A stretch of 64,000 nucleotides of DNA from contig NZ_BDBN01000042.1 in the NCBI RefSeq assembly GCF_001613005.1, positions 1 through 64,000 of the forward strand, in the 5' to 3' direction. Positions 19,072-28,579 of the stretch are shown here, piece after piece. Each line of letters begins with the position of its first letter. Position 1 is the stretch's first letter. The notes under the pieces were generated by a model. It ran no database searches and had not been told where the DNA came from. It was given only the letters and a program-made list of their open reading frames with translations. The translations under genes were made by a program, and so were the position numbers. Source of the DNA: Nocardia nova NBRC 15556 (GTDB lineage: Bacteria > Actinomycetota > Actinomycetes > Mycobacteriales > Mycobacteriaceae).

Positions 19072-20343
19072 CTAGCGCTCGGCGTCCACGGTGGCCACTG
19101 CCGCCCACAACACCGGTGACTCCTCGACGGCGCCGGTCTCGCGCCAGGCGGTGAGCCGCTCCCGCTGCCAATTCGCCAGGGCGGCAACCGGTTCGACCTG
19201 TTCGTGCGCCTCGTCGACCGCGCAGATGACATCCTGCAGCGGCGTCGCGGTGGCGCCCGCGAACCGCTGGAACGCCAGGTCGGTCGGCAGCGGCCAGCGG
19301 GTGGCGGTGACCAGTTCGGCGCCGCCGTGGATCATCGCGGCGACCAAGCCCAGTGCCTCGGTGAAGCGCAGGTCGCCGCCGCTCTCGCACGCGATCAGCG
19401 CGACTCGGCTCGGAATCGGCCAGAGTTGCGGTCCCGCAACGGGTTCGGGCTCGAGCGTATGAGTGCCCAGCAGCAGATCCTTGGCCGACAGCGGGCGATG
19501 CGTGCGCAGCGGCCGGGCGAAACCGGTGGTGTCGGCGGTGCAGGCGAGGTGCAGTCCGGCGTTCTCGCTCAGACCGGATTCCGGACGTTCGGCGGTGACA
19601 TGGCCGACGTAGACCAGCCGGGCGGCCCCGTCCCGCAGTAGCGCGCTCAGGCGGGCCCGGTCGAGATCGGTGCGCCGGAAGGCGTGCAGCGGGTCGTCGG
19701 TCAGCGGTCGAAATCGCTGTCGCGCAACATATTCGGATACCCGCTCGGTGAGTGGTGAGCTGGAATTCATCCGCCCGAGCACCGAACCGAGCTCGGAATC
19801 GGCCCGGAATCCGGGCACGCGCGGATCGAGCACCGCGACCACCGGCATATCGCGGTCGTCGGCCCATCGGCGCGCGGTGCGGCCGGGCGCGTGGACGATG
19901 CTCGCCGGTGCGAGCAGGCTGAGATCCGCGATATCGATCAGCCGCAGGGCCGGATCGGGCGCGATGATCTCCCACGGCACCTGCGCGACCCGCGGTGACG
20001 GCTGCAGCCGGATATGCGGGCGAATTCCGCGCACGAGCAGGTCGTGCAGTTGGATCGCGAGCGCCTGTGGAAGCAACGCACGGCTGAGTGCCTGCGCCAG
20101 TGCGTATTCCGATTCACGATCGGCGAAAGCACCAGTGGTGAGGGCTTGTTCGAGTCCGCCGGGACGGGCCGGATCGGGCAGCCCCGCCGCGAGCCGGCGC
20201 ACCGCGACGTCGATGTCGGCGCCGGGCAGCATGGCCACACCCGCGCTCGCGGTATCCCCGAGCCAGCGCCAGGACATGTACAGATCGCTCGCATCGGCCA
20301 TCCGCACGATCACCGTCGGTCGCGCACCGGGTGCTTCGTTCAT
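19072..20343 (-). CDS. CHAT-domain caspase-like protease
   Basis: 423-aa protein of the CHAT clan (caspase HetF-associated with TPRs), predicted cysteine peptidase. The likely dyad is H248 in LVYVGHVTAE and C319 in VALIACESGG, followed by the usual ALGLVAAMIHGGAELVTATRW block. The N-terminal part has the PWEIIAPDPALRL and LSLLAPASIVHA stretches that precede CHAT catalytic domains. ATG 20343 overlaps the stop of the TPR gene (ATGA). It is the last gene of a four-gene coupled operon. In characterised systems (Craspase TPR-CHAT, gasdermin operons) such proteases cut a partner after a trigger. Substrate and trigger here are unknown; no ATPase, nucleic-acid sensor or gasdermin is recognisable in the operon. 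Confidence 0.85.
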   Translation of the reverse strand: MNEAPGARPTVIVRMADASDLYMSWRWLGDTASAGVAMLPGADIDVAVRRLAAGLPDPARPGGLEQALTTGAFADRESEYALAQALSRALLPQALAIQLHDLLVRGIRPHIRLQPSPRVAQVPWEIIAPDPALRLIDIADLSLLAPASIVHAPGRTARRWADDRDMPVVAVLDPRVPGFRADSELGSVLGRMNSSSPLTERVSEYVARQRFRPLTDDPLHAFRRTDLDRARLSALLRDGAARLVYVGHVTAERPESGLSENAGLHLACTADTTGFARPLRTHRPLSAKDLLLGTHTLEPEPVAGPQLWPIPSRVALIACESGGDLRFTEALGLVAAMIHGGAELVTATRWPLPTDLAFQRFAGATATPLQDVICAVDEAHEQVEPVAALANWQRERLTAWRETGAVEESPVLWAAVATVDAER

Positions 20344-21860
20344 ATCGCCAGGACCCGATCTTCCCGGACGGTCCGGCCGTACCGGTGTTCGGCGGCGGTG
20401 AGGTAGGTGTCCAAGGCGATGTGACCATCCGGGGACACCGACAGCCGTGGCGGTGGCGCAACGGGCAACCCGGCCGCGGCGGCAACCTGGGCCAGCGCCG
20501 AGCCCAGCTGCAGGGAACCGGCGCCGGGACTGTCGAATTCGTCGCCGGGTGCCGGTATCGGGTCGAACGGAAGCCGCGGCGGTCCGCCGTCGGCGGCGGT
20601 ATGGCTGTCGAAAGAAGTTCCAGCGCAGACGGTTTCGACCAGATCGGCGATCAGCTCGCCGTTACCGCACAGGTAGGCGAAGCGGAACGCCAGCCGCACG
20701 GCGGGCGCGGCCATCTCACGATTCCACCGCTCCCGCTGGGTTCCGTTGGTGAAGCTGTAGCGCACCGCGTCGATGGCGATGGCGGAGGTGACGGCCAGAT
20801 CCCGAGCGAGGGCGAGTACCTCCGCGGGCGGCGGCGTGACCATGTCGCCGATGAGCGATTCCCACAGCGCGGCATGCCAGTAGTCGACCCGCGCGCACTG
20901 CAGGCCGAGCCCGCGCACGGCGTAGATCTCGTACGCGGCCGCGAGCTGTGCTTGTCCCTCATCGACTCGGCCGTGCGCGAAATCCAATGTCGCCAAACGG
21001 ATTCGAACGCCGGCGGTTTCGAGCGCGGCCCCGGATCGCTCGAACGATGTCAGCGCCCGGCGATACAGCTGTTCGACGTGATCGAGGTCGCCGTGCCGTT
21101 CGGCGAGATAGCCCATCAGCTGCAGCCCCAGTCCGGCGCGGTAGCCGAGGCCGGCCCGTTCGACATACTGCTGGGCGGCACGAAGATGTGGCTCGGCGTC
21201 GTCGGGGCGGCCCAGCCGGGCGTACATCATCGCGAGCGTCTGCCGGGATTCGGCCGCCGCGTTCCCGTCGCCGGCCGCCTCGAATGCGGCGAGGGCCTGG
21301 TGGGCGAAGTCGAGCCCGAGCTCGCCGCGACCGGATTCGAAGTGGGCGGCCGCGAGATTGCCGAGCGGGTAGCCGCGCAGCTGCGGCGCGGAGCGCGTCG
21401 CGAACTCGAGTGATTCGGTGGCCAGCTCGATCGCCCGCGCCCATTGACTGCGATGCATCGCGACGGCGGTGAGCGAGACCATGCACGAGACCTGCAACGT
21501 CGACAGTTCGCTGTGGCCGGTGAGGAGGTCGCGCGCCTGTTCCAACGCCGTGTGCGCGGCGTCGAGATCACCCACGTGCTGCAGTGCCTGCGAATAGTTG
21601 ACGAGTGTGGATGCGCGCTTTTCCGTCGCGTCGCCGGGGATTTCGGTGAGCGCGGCGCGGAATCCGGTGATGGCGCCGGCGTGGTCGCCGAGTTCGTCGC
21701 GCATACTCGCCGCATTGACCAGAGCGCTGACCCGGACGCCGCCGGTGGTGGTGTGTGCGGCGTGCTCGAATATCCGCAGGGCCTCGGTGACCTCGCCGCG
21801 GGCGTAGGCCGCGGCGCCCTCGTGGAGCAGTTCGAGGCCGGGCGGGGGAGTGTCGGCCAT
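20340..21860 (-). CDS. TPR-repeat protein of the CHAT operon
   Basis: 506-aa helical repeat protein, about eight TPR-like units over residues 8-330, for example EGAAAYARGEVTEALRIFEH and LGRPDDAEPHLRAAQQYVER. A C-terminal part (about 340-506) is not TPR and contains a Pro-rich stretch with PRLPFDPIPAPGDEF. Both junctions are coupled: its ATG overlaps the upstream stop (TGATG) and its stop overlaps the CHAT start (ATGA). TPR proteins serve as sensors or scaffolds for CHAT proteases in known systems, where they are often fused; here the modules are on separate chains. Ligand unknown. Confidence 0.85.
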   Translation of the reverse strand: MADTPPPGLELLHEGAAAYARGEVTEALRIFEHAAHTTTGGVRVSALVNAASMRDELGDHAGAITGFRAALTEIPGDATEKRASTLVNYSQALQHVGDLDAAHTALEQARDLLTGHSELSTLQVSCMVSLTAVAMHRSQWARAIELATESLEFATRSAPQLRGYPLGNLAAAHFESGRGELGLDFAHQALAAFEAAGDGNAAAESRQTLAMMYARLGRPDDAEPHLRAAQQYVERAGLGYRAGLGLQLMGYLAERHGDLDHVEQLYRRALTSFERSGAALETAGVRIRLATLDFAHGRVDEGQAQLAAAYEIYAVRGLGLQCARVDYWHAALWESLIGDMVTPPPAEVLALARDLAVTSAIAIDAVRYSFTNGTQRERWNREMAAPAVRLAFRFAYLCGNGELIADLVETVCAGTSFDSHTAADGGPPRLPFDPIPAPGDEFDSPGAGSLQLGSALAQVAAAAGLPVAPPPRLSVSPDGHIALDTYLTAAEHRYGRTVREDRVLAI

Positions 21861-22873
21861 CAGAAGTCCGTATCCGATGCCGCGGCCACGCGCTCGGCCT
21901 CGAGCAGCAGCCCGGACCGATCGGGCGAGCGCAATCGCGCCACGACGAATTCCCTGATCCGCTGCCGCTGTGCCGGGCCGTACCCACTGTCCGCCGCGCC
22001 GATGGCAGGCCCGACGCCGGGCACGTAGATATCCACGCGCACAACATTGTCCGCGTCGATGGGCGCCCCACCGATCCAGGTATCACCGTTCGGCTGCAGC
22101 CCGAAATCTGTCGGCGCGGCGGTGGTCACCACGCGAGCCCGGGGCCACAGATGCCCGGGCAGAGCGGCATCGAGGTCCGGCGCCGCCGCCGCCGCGCGCA
22201 CCTCGACCGACGTACTGCCGGACTCTCTGGTCAGACGCCACGAGACGGCGAATTCCGAGGCATCCAGCACGCCCGGGGGACACCGGCGCCAATCCCAGCC
22301 CGAGGTGCCGGTGGCGAGCATCAATCCGGTGCGCCCGGGACCGGCGGGACCGGCCGCCAAGGCATAGTCCTGCCGGCGCGCCGCAGCCGCATCGAACGAG
22401 GGAGCCACCGGCGACGGTTGTGCGTCGGCCCCGTCGACGATCGATTCGCAGACTTCGGTGAGAGACGCGATGTCCCCGCCGAGCACCTCGGAATCGAGCG
22501 CGGGAATGCCGTCGATGGTGGAGGTGGGCCACCAGTGCGCGGTCCAATGCGCATAGCCGAGTTGCCGTGCGGCCTCAGCCAATTCGGGACGGGCTGGCGT
22601 CGCGAGCAGCTCTCCCGACCGGCCGTCGGCGACAGCGAGCGCCACCGGTTCGCCGTACACGGCCCACAGCCACTCCTGTGCGGCATCCGGATCGTGCAGC
22701 ACCGCCGCCGGAACTGTCTGCTCGGACAGCAAAACCCACGACAGATGACCGCCGATCACCTCGAGCACCAGCGTATCGAGTCCGGGCATCGCGTCGTGGA
22801 CAGTGGGAGCACCGGCCGGTGAGATGACGACGACCTCGTCGTCACTGTGCAGGAATACGGTCTCGGGCATCAT
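21860..22873 (-). CDS. Unknown protein of the CHAT operon (337 aa)
   Basis: No family recognised. It starts MMPETVFLHSDDEVVVIS at ATG 22873, which overlaps the stop of the preceding gene (ATGA); the frame is open further upstream but only as a shadow of that gene. The N-terminal 150 residues look like a mixed alpha/beta domain with several Trp (AHWTAHWWPTSTIDG). A linker of Pro/Ser/Ala lies near 165-175, and the C-terminal half is beta-rich (VSWRLTRESGSTSVEV, VVRVDIYVPGV). No signal peptide or membrane segment. By position it could be a substrate, effector or regulator of the protease (inference). Confidence 0.72.
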   Translation of the reverse strand: MMPETVFLHSDDEVVVISPAGAPTVHDAMPGLDTLVLEVIGGHLSWVLLSEQTVPAAVLHDPDAAQEWLWAVYGEPVALAVADGRSGELLATPARPELAEAARQLGYAHWTAHWWPTSTIDGIPALDSEVLGGDIASLTEVCESIVDGADAQPSPVAPSFDAAAARRQDYALAAGPAGPGRTGLMLATGTSGWDWRRCPPGVLDASEFAVSWRLTRESGSTSVEVRAAAAAPDLDAALPGHLWPRARVVTTAAPTDFGLQPNGDTWIGGAPIDADNVVRVDIYVPGVGPAIGAADSGYGPAQRQRIREFVVARLRSPDRSGLLLEAERVAAASDTDF

Positions 22874-24285
22874 CCGGCCCTCGATTCCAGCGAATCGTCC
22901 ATGCCTGCAAAGGAATTGGCGGTCAGTGCCTTCCGTACCCGGGCGCGGTGATCGAGGATGACCGAGCGTGCGACCCCGTCGAGCAGATCCCACAGCTCGG
23001 CTGTCTCCGGCGCGGTCGGTGACATGGATGCGCCGCGAACATCGCGCCCGTGCAGGCGAACCCACAGCCGCCGCAGATACGAACGCCAGGGACGGCGAAG
23101 CTCGGCGGCGATCACGGCGAGCGGATCGGACGGCTCCCCGGTGTCGTGCACGGCGAGGCGGCGTGCCTGCAGTACATACGCCTCGCGGCGCCACCTCCCG
23201 TTGATCGCCCGATGCGCGGCGGTGCTGCCGCGCAGAACAGAAACACCTTGCCGTGCAGGATTTTTCGACTCCATGTCGCCGCCGCTCGAGGCCACCGGCT
23301 CGCTCTCGGGCGACCCACGGGTTCCGGTGACAGGTGCCAGGCCCCGTGCCAGTGCCACTCCCGCTGCCGCTGTCACCCGAAGTGATTCGTCGAGCAACGC
23401 CCACGGCGCGCAACTCCGGGCGATCTCCTCGGTCACCAGTTCCGGGATCGTGGGCAGGTCCGAGCGCTCGGTGGAGGCCTGCAGCACCGTGAAGACGCGT
23501 TCGTAGATGGTGCGGTCGAACGGCAGCGCCAGTGTCGCGGTCGATGCCCCGGTGCCGAGCGCGGGGGCGACCGGCAGGCGGTGCGCGGTCAGGCCCAGTT
23601 CCTGCGCCGAGTCTTCAGAGGTGTTGTGCCACAGTGCAATTCCTGTGTGCGTCCCTGCTCGCTCCGTGATCAGGGTGCGCAGTTGCCGGGCGGCATCTCC
23701 GGCTCGGGCGGTGGCGCACGAATCGAGTAGTGCGGCGAGGGCGGTGGTGTGGTCGCCGATCGCGGGCGCGGAATGCGGTCGCCGGCGCCACGCGGTATCG
23801 ATCAGCGCCGCGAGTTCGCCGGCCGTGGACCGATCGGTGAGATGGTCCTTCAACGCCTGCGTGGTGCGCCCGGCCGTGAGGTGATGGATGTCGTGCAATG
23901 TGGCTGTGGCGGTGGGCCGATCGCGTACCGGATCCGGTGCCCCGGACACCGTCGCCAGTTCGAAACAGCGCTGGAAGTACAGGTCCTGCGGATTGCCGTC
24001 GGTGATGCGCAATGCCCGTCGGACCTGCTTGAGGAGGGTGAACCAGGCCGCGGTCGCGCGCAGGACATCGGCGGCGGCATGGACGCGGGCCGCGAGCAGC
24101 GTGGCGCCGTCCGCGGTGAGTATCGGCCCGGCGCAGGCGGGGTGCTGGACAGGCCGGATCACCAGCGGGTCGAGGATCAGTTTCACGGTGCGGCGCAACG
24201 GTCCACCCTGGGCGCCGCTGAGCGCCTCGACGCCCTCGATACCGCGCCACACCTCGTCGAGCACCATGGCGCGCGGTCGTCGCAT
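22870..24285 (-). CDS. Unknown first protein of the CHAT operon (471 aa)
   Basis: No family recognised. Largely helical, Ala/Arg-rich, without signal peptide or clear membrane segment. The N-terminal 300 residues form one block (LILDPLVIRPVQHPACAGP near 36; HDIHHLTAGRTTQAL near 130). A low-complexity break follows near 325-350, then a basic Trp/Arg-rich segment (RRPWRSYLRRLWVRLHGRD near 405) and a helical tail. ATG 24285 has a TAATCT -10 box 6 nt upstream on the same strand, so the operon transcript is probably leaderless. The ATGA overlap couples it to the next gene. Candidate roles are sensor or protease target, neither supported by a motif. Confidence 0.72.
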   Translation of the reverse strand: MRRPRAMVLDEVWRGIEGVEALSGAQGGPLRRTVKLILDPLVIRPVQHPACAGPILTADGATLLAARVHAAADVLRATAAWFTLLKQVRRALRITDGNPQDLYFQRCFELATVSGAPDPVRDRPTATATLHDIHHLTAGRTTQALKDHLTDRSTAGELAALIDTAWRRRPHSAPAIGDHTTALAALLDSCATARAGDAARQLRTLITERAGTHTGIALWHNTSEDSAQELGLTAHRLPVAPALGTGASTATLALPFDRTIYERVFTVLQASTERSDLPTIPELVTEEIARSCAPWALLDESLRVTAAAGVALARGLAPVTGTRGSPESEPVASSGGDMESKNPARQGVSVLRGSTAAHRAINGRWRREAYVLQARRLAVHDTGEPSDPLAVIAAELRRPWRSYLRRLWVRLHGRDVRGASMSPTAPETAELWDLLDGVARSVILDHRARVRKALTANSFAGMDDSLESRAG

Positions 24286-24421
24286 TCGGTCAGATTAACC
24301 GACCGTCGCTGCCGCTGCCCGGGCCCGAAACCTGGGATCGGTAGGCGGCGAACCGTTCCTACTTTGTGAACAACGGCCCGGTCACAGGGCCGGACTCACC
24401 GAGAACAAAGGAACGAACACC

Positions 24422-24958
24422 ATGCGTACCAAGCAGATCCGGATCGCCGCCGCCACCCTCGCCGCCGCCGGTCTCACTCTGGCCCTCGGCGCCTGCGGCG
24501 ACGACTCCGGCACCGCCGCCCCGGCATCGACCACCGCGGCGCCCGCGACCCAGGCCCCCTCGGGCGGTAAGTCGGCGGCCCTCGTCGACGGCAAGGCGCT
24601 GAGCGCGAACTTCGACACCACCTGCGCCCAGCACGCCGGAACCCTCGCACTGGCACTGAACGATGCCGCCAACTCCACCTACGGTCGGCTGACCGTCAGC
24701 GCCACGCTGACCGCGGGCGGCGACACCGTGCAGGCCGTCGCCATCGGCGGCAGCAAGGGCGGCGCCTCCGGTATGCCGTATGCCGTGGGCTTCGGCAACG
24801 GCCAGCCCGGCGGCTCGGCCACCGTCAGCAAGGACGGCAAGACGTACAAGATCACCGGTGAGGGCGTCGCCGCCCCGGATATGACCAACCCGATGGCCGG
24901 CCCCGCCACCGCGAAGTTCGAGCTCACCTTCGCCTGCCCCACCATCGTCAACGGCTGA
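24422..24958 (+). CDS. LpqH-like lipoprotein antigen (19-kDa family)
   Basis: 178-aa lipoprotein. The signal peptide ends in lipobox LALGAC with lipidated C25, followed by a Thr/Ala/Pro linker as in mycobacterial LpqH. The C-terminal signature YKITGEGVAAPDMTNPMAG and the final FELTFACP match the 19-kDa antigen family, with two Cys for the conserved disulfide. Expected to be surface-exposed; LpqH homologues are glycosylated TLR2 ligands and bind hydrophobic molecules. ATG 24422 follows AAAGGA, and a TACTTT -10-like box lies near 24360. Divergent from the CHAT operon; 17 bp before the next membrane-protein gene. Confidence 0.86.
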   Translation: MRTKQIRIAAATLAAAGLTLALGACGDDSGTAAPASTTAAPATQAPSGGKSAALVDGKALSANFDTTCAQHAGTLALALNDAANSTYGRLTVSATLTAGGDTVQAVAIGGSKGGASGMPYAVGFGNGQPGGSATVSKDGKTYKITGEGVAAPDMTNPMAGPATAKFELTFACPTIVNG

Positions 24959-24975
24959 GCAGGAGAGGAATCGTC

Positions 24976-25779
24976 ATGCGCACCACAGCACGAGCCGGGG
25001 TCGTCGCATTCGAGGTCTTCGCGGTCGGCGTCTACCTCTGGCACGGGCTCACCTATCGAGCCGGCAGTCCGTGGGAACCGGGTTTCGCCGCTTGGCTCAA
25101 CGGTTTTCTGGCACTGCCGATCATCGCGTTCACCACGGTGGTGATGGTCTTCGTGTTCACCGGCGAGGGCGTGCTGTCGGCGCTCACCGGCCGCAACAGC
25201 GCGGAGTTCCGCGATGGCCTGCTCGGACTGGGAACCGTCAAGTCGGTTCGCGAGACGGGGGTCAGCGTGAACGATCAGCCGCAGCTGCGCATCGAGTTCA
25301 GCGTCGAGGGCGCCCGGGGGGAGATCTTCGACTCGGCCGCCAAGATGATCGTGCCCCTCGCCGAACTGGCGCTGCTGCGCCCCGGCGTCGTGCTTCCGGT
25401 GCGCTATCTGCCCGGACGGACCGACAAGGTGGAAGTCGACCGATCCGGCGACAGCGCCTCGGCGCAGCAGGCGATGAACGAATCGATGATCCGCAAGGGA
25501 GTGACCACGCGGGCCAAGCTCGATATCGCCGGCCGCGGCGTCGCCGCGCAGGCGGTCGTGCAGTCGCTGTCGGTGCCCGGCGAAATCCGCAACGGCTACG
25601 CGAAAATCGACCTCGGTCTCGCGGTCACCCGGCCCGACGGCAGCACCTTCAGCACCCACGCGGAGAAGTTCCTCCCGCCGACGAGCGTCTCGAATGTGCA
25701 GGTAGGGCGGATCGTGCAGGTGCACTACCTGCCGGAGAACGAGCAGGAGGTCGTCATCGCGATTCCGCTCAACGCATGA
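24976..25779 (+). CDS. Membrane protein of unknown function
   Basis: 267 aa. Two N-terminal transmembrane helices (about 7-27 and 43-67) are followed by a cytoplasmic or extracytoplasmic part with two similar beta-rich halves of about 75 residues. The halves end LRPGVVLPVRYLPGRTDKVE and VQVGRIVQVHYLPENEQEVV, each resembling small DUF3592-like beta domains. The spacer MNESMIRKGVTTRAKL between them is short and charged. It starts 17 bp after the lipoprotein gene with AGGAG upstream, so the two are probably cotranscribed. Confidence 0.75.
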   Translation: MRTTARAGVVAFEVFAVGVYLWHGLTYRAGSPWEPGFAAWLNGFLALPIIAFTTVVMVFVFTGEGVLSALTGRNSAEFRDGLLGLGTVKSVRETGVSVNDQPQLRIEFSVEGARGEIFDSAAKMIVPLAELALLRPGVVLPVRYLPGRTDKVEVDRSGDSASAQQAMNESMIRKGVTTRAKLDIAGRGVAAQAVVQSLSVPGEIRNGYAKIDLGLAVTRPDGSTFSTHAEKFLPPTSVSNVQVGRIVQVHYLPENEQEVVIAIPLNA

Positions 25780-25906
25780 GCCGCGGGGTGTGCCGCCCTT
25801 CGCAGAACCAGTGCTGCGGAGGGCGGCACGGTCGTGTCGGCGGCAAGCGGATCACGGTGGTCGCCGAATGGTTGCCGCGAACGCGTTCCGGGGCAAAACT
25901 TGGTGG

Positions 25907-27268
25907 ATGACGAATACCGTGGCCGAACCCGTTTCCGGCGAACCCCGCTCCACGGGACGTGCGGTGCGCGCCACCGTCCCCCGCTCGTCGCTCGGCGAAT
26001 TCCGGCCCGCCCCCGATCGCGATCCGATCGCGATCCTGGAGCGGCAGGCGACGACCCGGCTGCCCGAGCTGGTACCGATTCGCTACGCCCGGATGGCGGC
26101 CGGGCAGTTCTCGTTCTTGCGCGGCGCCCCCGCGATCATGGCCGCCGACCTCGCCACGATCCCGCACACCGGGTTGACCGTCCAGCTGTGCGGGGACGCG
26201 CATCTGTCGAATTTCGGCATCTTCGCCTCCCCGGAACGGTCACTGGTGTTCGACCTCAACGATTTCGACGAAACCCTGTCCGGCCCGTTCGAATGGGATG
26301 TCAAGCGGCTGGTGGCGAGTGTGGCCGTGGCGGCGAGGGAGAAGGGCTTCACCGACGAGGAAGCCACCGCGGCCGCCCGGACCGCCGCCACGGCCTACCG
26401 GGAATGTATGCGGCGTCTGGCCGGCATGGACTCCCTCGACGTCTGGTACGAGCAGGTGGACGAGGAGACGGTGGCGAATATGGTGAGCCGCCCCAAGTTC
26501 CGCGAGGGCGTGGACCGCACCTTCGAGGCGGCCCGCAAGCGCACCAACCTCGGCGCGCTGCGCAAACTCACCTACATCGACGCCGATGGCGCGCTGCGCA
26601 TCCAGCATCGGCCGCCGCTGCTGACACCGGTCGATTACGTCGACGCGCAGACCGTCGAAGAGGTGTTCATCGCCTACCGGCGGTCGCTGCCCGAGGAACG
26701 GCGGGTGTTGGCCGATCGCTACCGCATCGTCGACTACGCGCACAAGGTGGTCGGCGTGGGCAGCGTCGGCACCCGCTGCTACGTGATCCTGACCGTCGAC
26801 CGCGACACCGGCGGCCCGCTGTTCCTGCAGATGAAGGAAGCCGAAAAGTCGGTGCTCGAGCCCTATCTCGCGCCGAGCCGCTTCCAGCACCAGGGCCACC
26901 GCGTCGTCCACGGCCAGCGTCTGCTGCAGACCTCCAGCGACATCTTCCTCGGCTGGGTCTCCGGCCCCTACGACCGGAACTACTACTTCCGGCAGCTGCG
27001 CGATATGAAGGGCGGCGCCGACATCACGCAGCTGTCGAAGGCCGCCCTGCGCGACTACGCCGGAATCTGCGGCCACACCCTGGCCCGCGCCCATGCTCGC
27101 TCGGGCGACCGCATCGCGATCGCCGACTACCTCGGCGGGGGAGAGGCCTTCGACAAGGCGATGACGCAATTCGCCCTGACCTATGCCGACCAGACCGCCG
27201 CCGACCATCGAGAACTGTTGCGCGCCATCGACTCCGGACGGGTGCAAGCGGCGGCGAACCCGTATTGA
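25907..27268 (+). CDS. DUF2252 family protein
   Basis: 453 aa, full length for DUF2252, a kinase-like-fold family of unknown function common in actinobacteria. Signature stretches: ELVPIRYARMAAGQFSFLRG near 45, the aspartate motif QLCGDAHLSNFG near 90 and VFDLNDFDETLSGPFEWDVK near 115, which resemble aminoglycoside-phosphotransferase-type catalytic loops; DYAGICGHTLARAHARSGD is near the C-terminus. ATG 25907 is chosen because the protein then starts MTNTVAEP; the longer frame upstream is not conserved-looking. Activity unknown. Confidence 0.85.
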   Translation: MTNTVAEPVSGEPRSTGRAVRATVPRSSLGEFRPAPDRDPIAILERQATTRLPELVPIRYARMAAGQFSFLRGAPAIMAADLATIPHTGLTVQLCGDAHLSNFGIFASPERSLVFDLNDFDETLSGPFEWDVKRLVASVAVAAREKGFTDEEATAAARTAATAYRECMRRLAGMDSLDVWYEQVDEETVANMVSRPKFREGVDRTFEAARKRTNLGALRKLTYIDADGALRIQHRPPLLTPVDYVDAQTVEEVFIAYRRSLPEERRVLADRYRIVDYAHKVVGVGSVGTRCYVILTVDRDTGGPLFLQMKEAEKSVLEPYLAPSRFQHQGHRVVHGQRLLQTSSDIFLGWVSGPYDRNYYFRQLRDMKGGADITQLSKAALRDYAGICGHTLARAHARSGDRIAIADYLGGGEAFDKAMTQFALTYADQTAADHRELLRAIDSGRVQAAANPY

Positions 27269-27452
27269 GACTGCGCGCGCCGGGCTCCGTTGAGCGAGGG
27301 TGGTTCGGGTCTCGGCGCGGCCGACGTGTGCAGTCGGGGCGTGTTTCGCCTGGGAAGTCGGTTACTCGCCCGTATGGCATGCGGCCTCTACTGTGCTCCA
27401 CGACAACGGTGTCAGCGAATCGACCGCACGTCCCCCGAACGGAATTGTCGCT

Positions 27453-28505
27453 GTGTCCGACACACTCACCGCTACCGCGCCCGCCGCCCACTCGACCGGA
27501 TCTCGCGCCGAGGTAATCCACCGCTTCCTGGTCAAGCCGGCCGACGCCGGCATCGTCGGCACGGTGGACGGCGGCAAGCTTCTCGAATGGATCGACAAGG
27601 TCGCCTACGCGGGCGCTGCCCGGTGGAGCGGTCATTACTGCGTCACCGCCTACGTCGGCAACATCCACCTCGACCGTCCCATCGAGGTCGGCGAGTTGGT
27701 CGAACTGCACGCCAACCTGGTCCATACCGGCCGCACCAGCATGCACATCCTGGTCACCGTCTATTCGACCGACCCGACCCGCGTGAAGCCGGTCCAGAGC
27801 GCCCAGTGCCTGACCATCTTCGTCGCCGTCGACGACGAGCGCCGCACCGTCGAAGTGCCGCAATGGAATCCGACCACGGCTCTGGAATTGCGGCGGCACC
27901 GGCAGGCGAAGGTCAGGATCGCCGTTCGTAAGGAAATCGAAGCCGCGATGGCCGCCCAGCGCTACACCGCCGAGGGGACGGCGCCCAGCGCGACCCTGCG
28001 CTTCCTCGCCGCCCCCTCCGACATCAATTGGGGCGGCAAGGTCCACGGCGGCCGCACCATGCAGTGGATCGACGAAGCGGCCTACGTCTGCGGCGCGAAG
28101 TGGGCCGGTCAGCACGTCCTCACCTCGTACTTCGGCGGCATCCGCTTCTACCGCCCGATCGTCATCGGCCACGCCGTCGAGGCGACGGCCCGGCTGATCC
28201 ACACCGGACCTCGCAGTATGCACATCAGCGTGCACGTCACCTCCACCGATCCGCATTCCGGCGAACCGGAACTGGCGGCCCACGGACTGGCCGTGGTCGT
28301 GGCCCTGGACCCGGATGCCAAAGCGCGCTCGATCCGGCAGTGGATTCCGGCCTCCGACGAGGACGTCGCCCTGGACGCCCACGCCCGTCACCTGATCGGA
28401 TTACGTTCGCTGGTCGAGGATTTCACCCCTGCCGGTGCGGTTCCCGAGGACGCCGAGCCGAACCATTTCCGGATCACGCCGAGTTCCGGCGCGTCGATGC
28501 GGTAG
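27453..28505 (+). CDS. Acyl-CoA thioesterase with two hotdog domains
   Basis: 350-aa double-hotdog protein, predicted to hydrolyse acyl-CoA in the cytoplasm. Each half has the 4HBT-type pattern: half one VDGGKLLEWIDKVAYAGAAR near 35, half two WGGKVHGGRTMQWIDEAAYV near 195, with the HTGRTSMHI and HTGPRSMHI strands in register. The internal duplication is typical of acyl-CoA hydrolases in which only some half-sites keep the catalytic Asp. GTG 27453 is the likely start (VSDTLTATAP); a GTG 45 bp upstream is possible. Neighbouring enoyl-CoA hydratase and SDR genes point to fatty-acid metabolism. Confidence 0.86.
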   Translation: MSDTLTATAPAAHSTGSRAEVIHRFLVKPADAGIVGTVDGGKLLEWIDKVAYAGAARWSGHYCVTAYVGNIHLDRPIEVGELVELHANLVHTGRTSMHILVTVYSTDPTRVKPVQSAQCLTIFVAVDDERRTVEVPQWNPTTALELRRHRQAKVRIAVRKEIEAAMAAQRYTAEGTAPSATLRFLAAPSDINWGGKVHGGRTMQWIDEAAYVCGAKWAGQHVLTSYFGGIRFYRPIVIGHAVEATARLIHTGPRSMHISVHVTSTDPHSGEPELAAHGLAVVVALDPDAKARSIRQWIPASDEDVALDAHARHLIGLRSLVEDFTPAGAVPEDAEPNHFRITPSSGASMR

Positions 28506-28579
28506 TTCATCCGCCGGAGTGAGGGGCGATCGGGTGCGCGGGTGTGGCCGTCGCACCACCGCCAACCGTGCCGGCTGTT

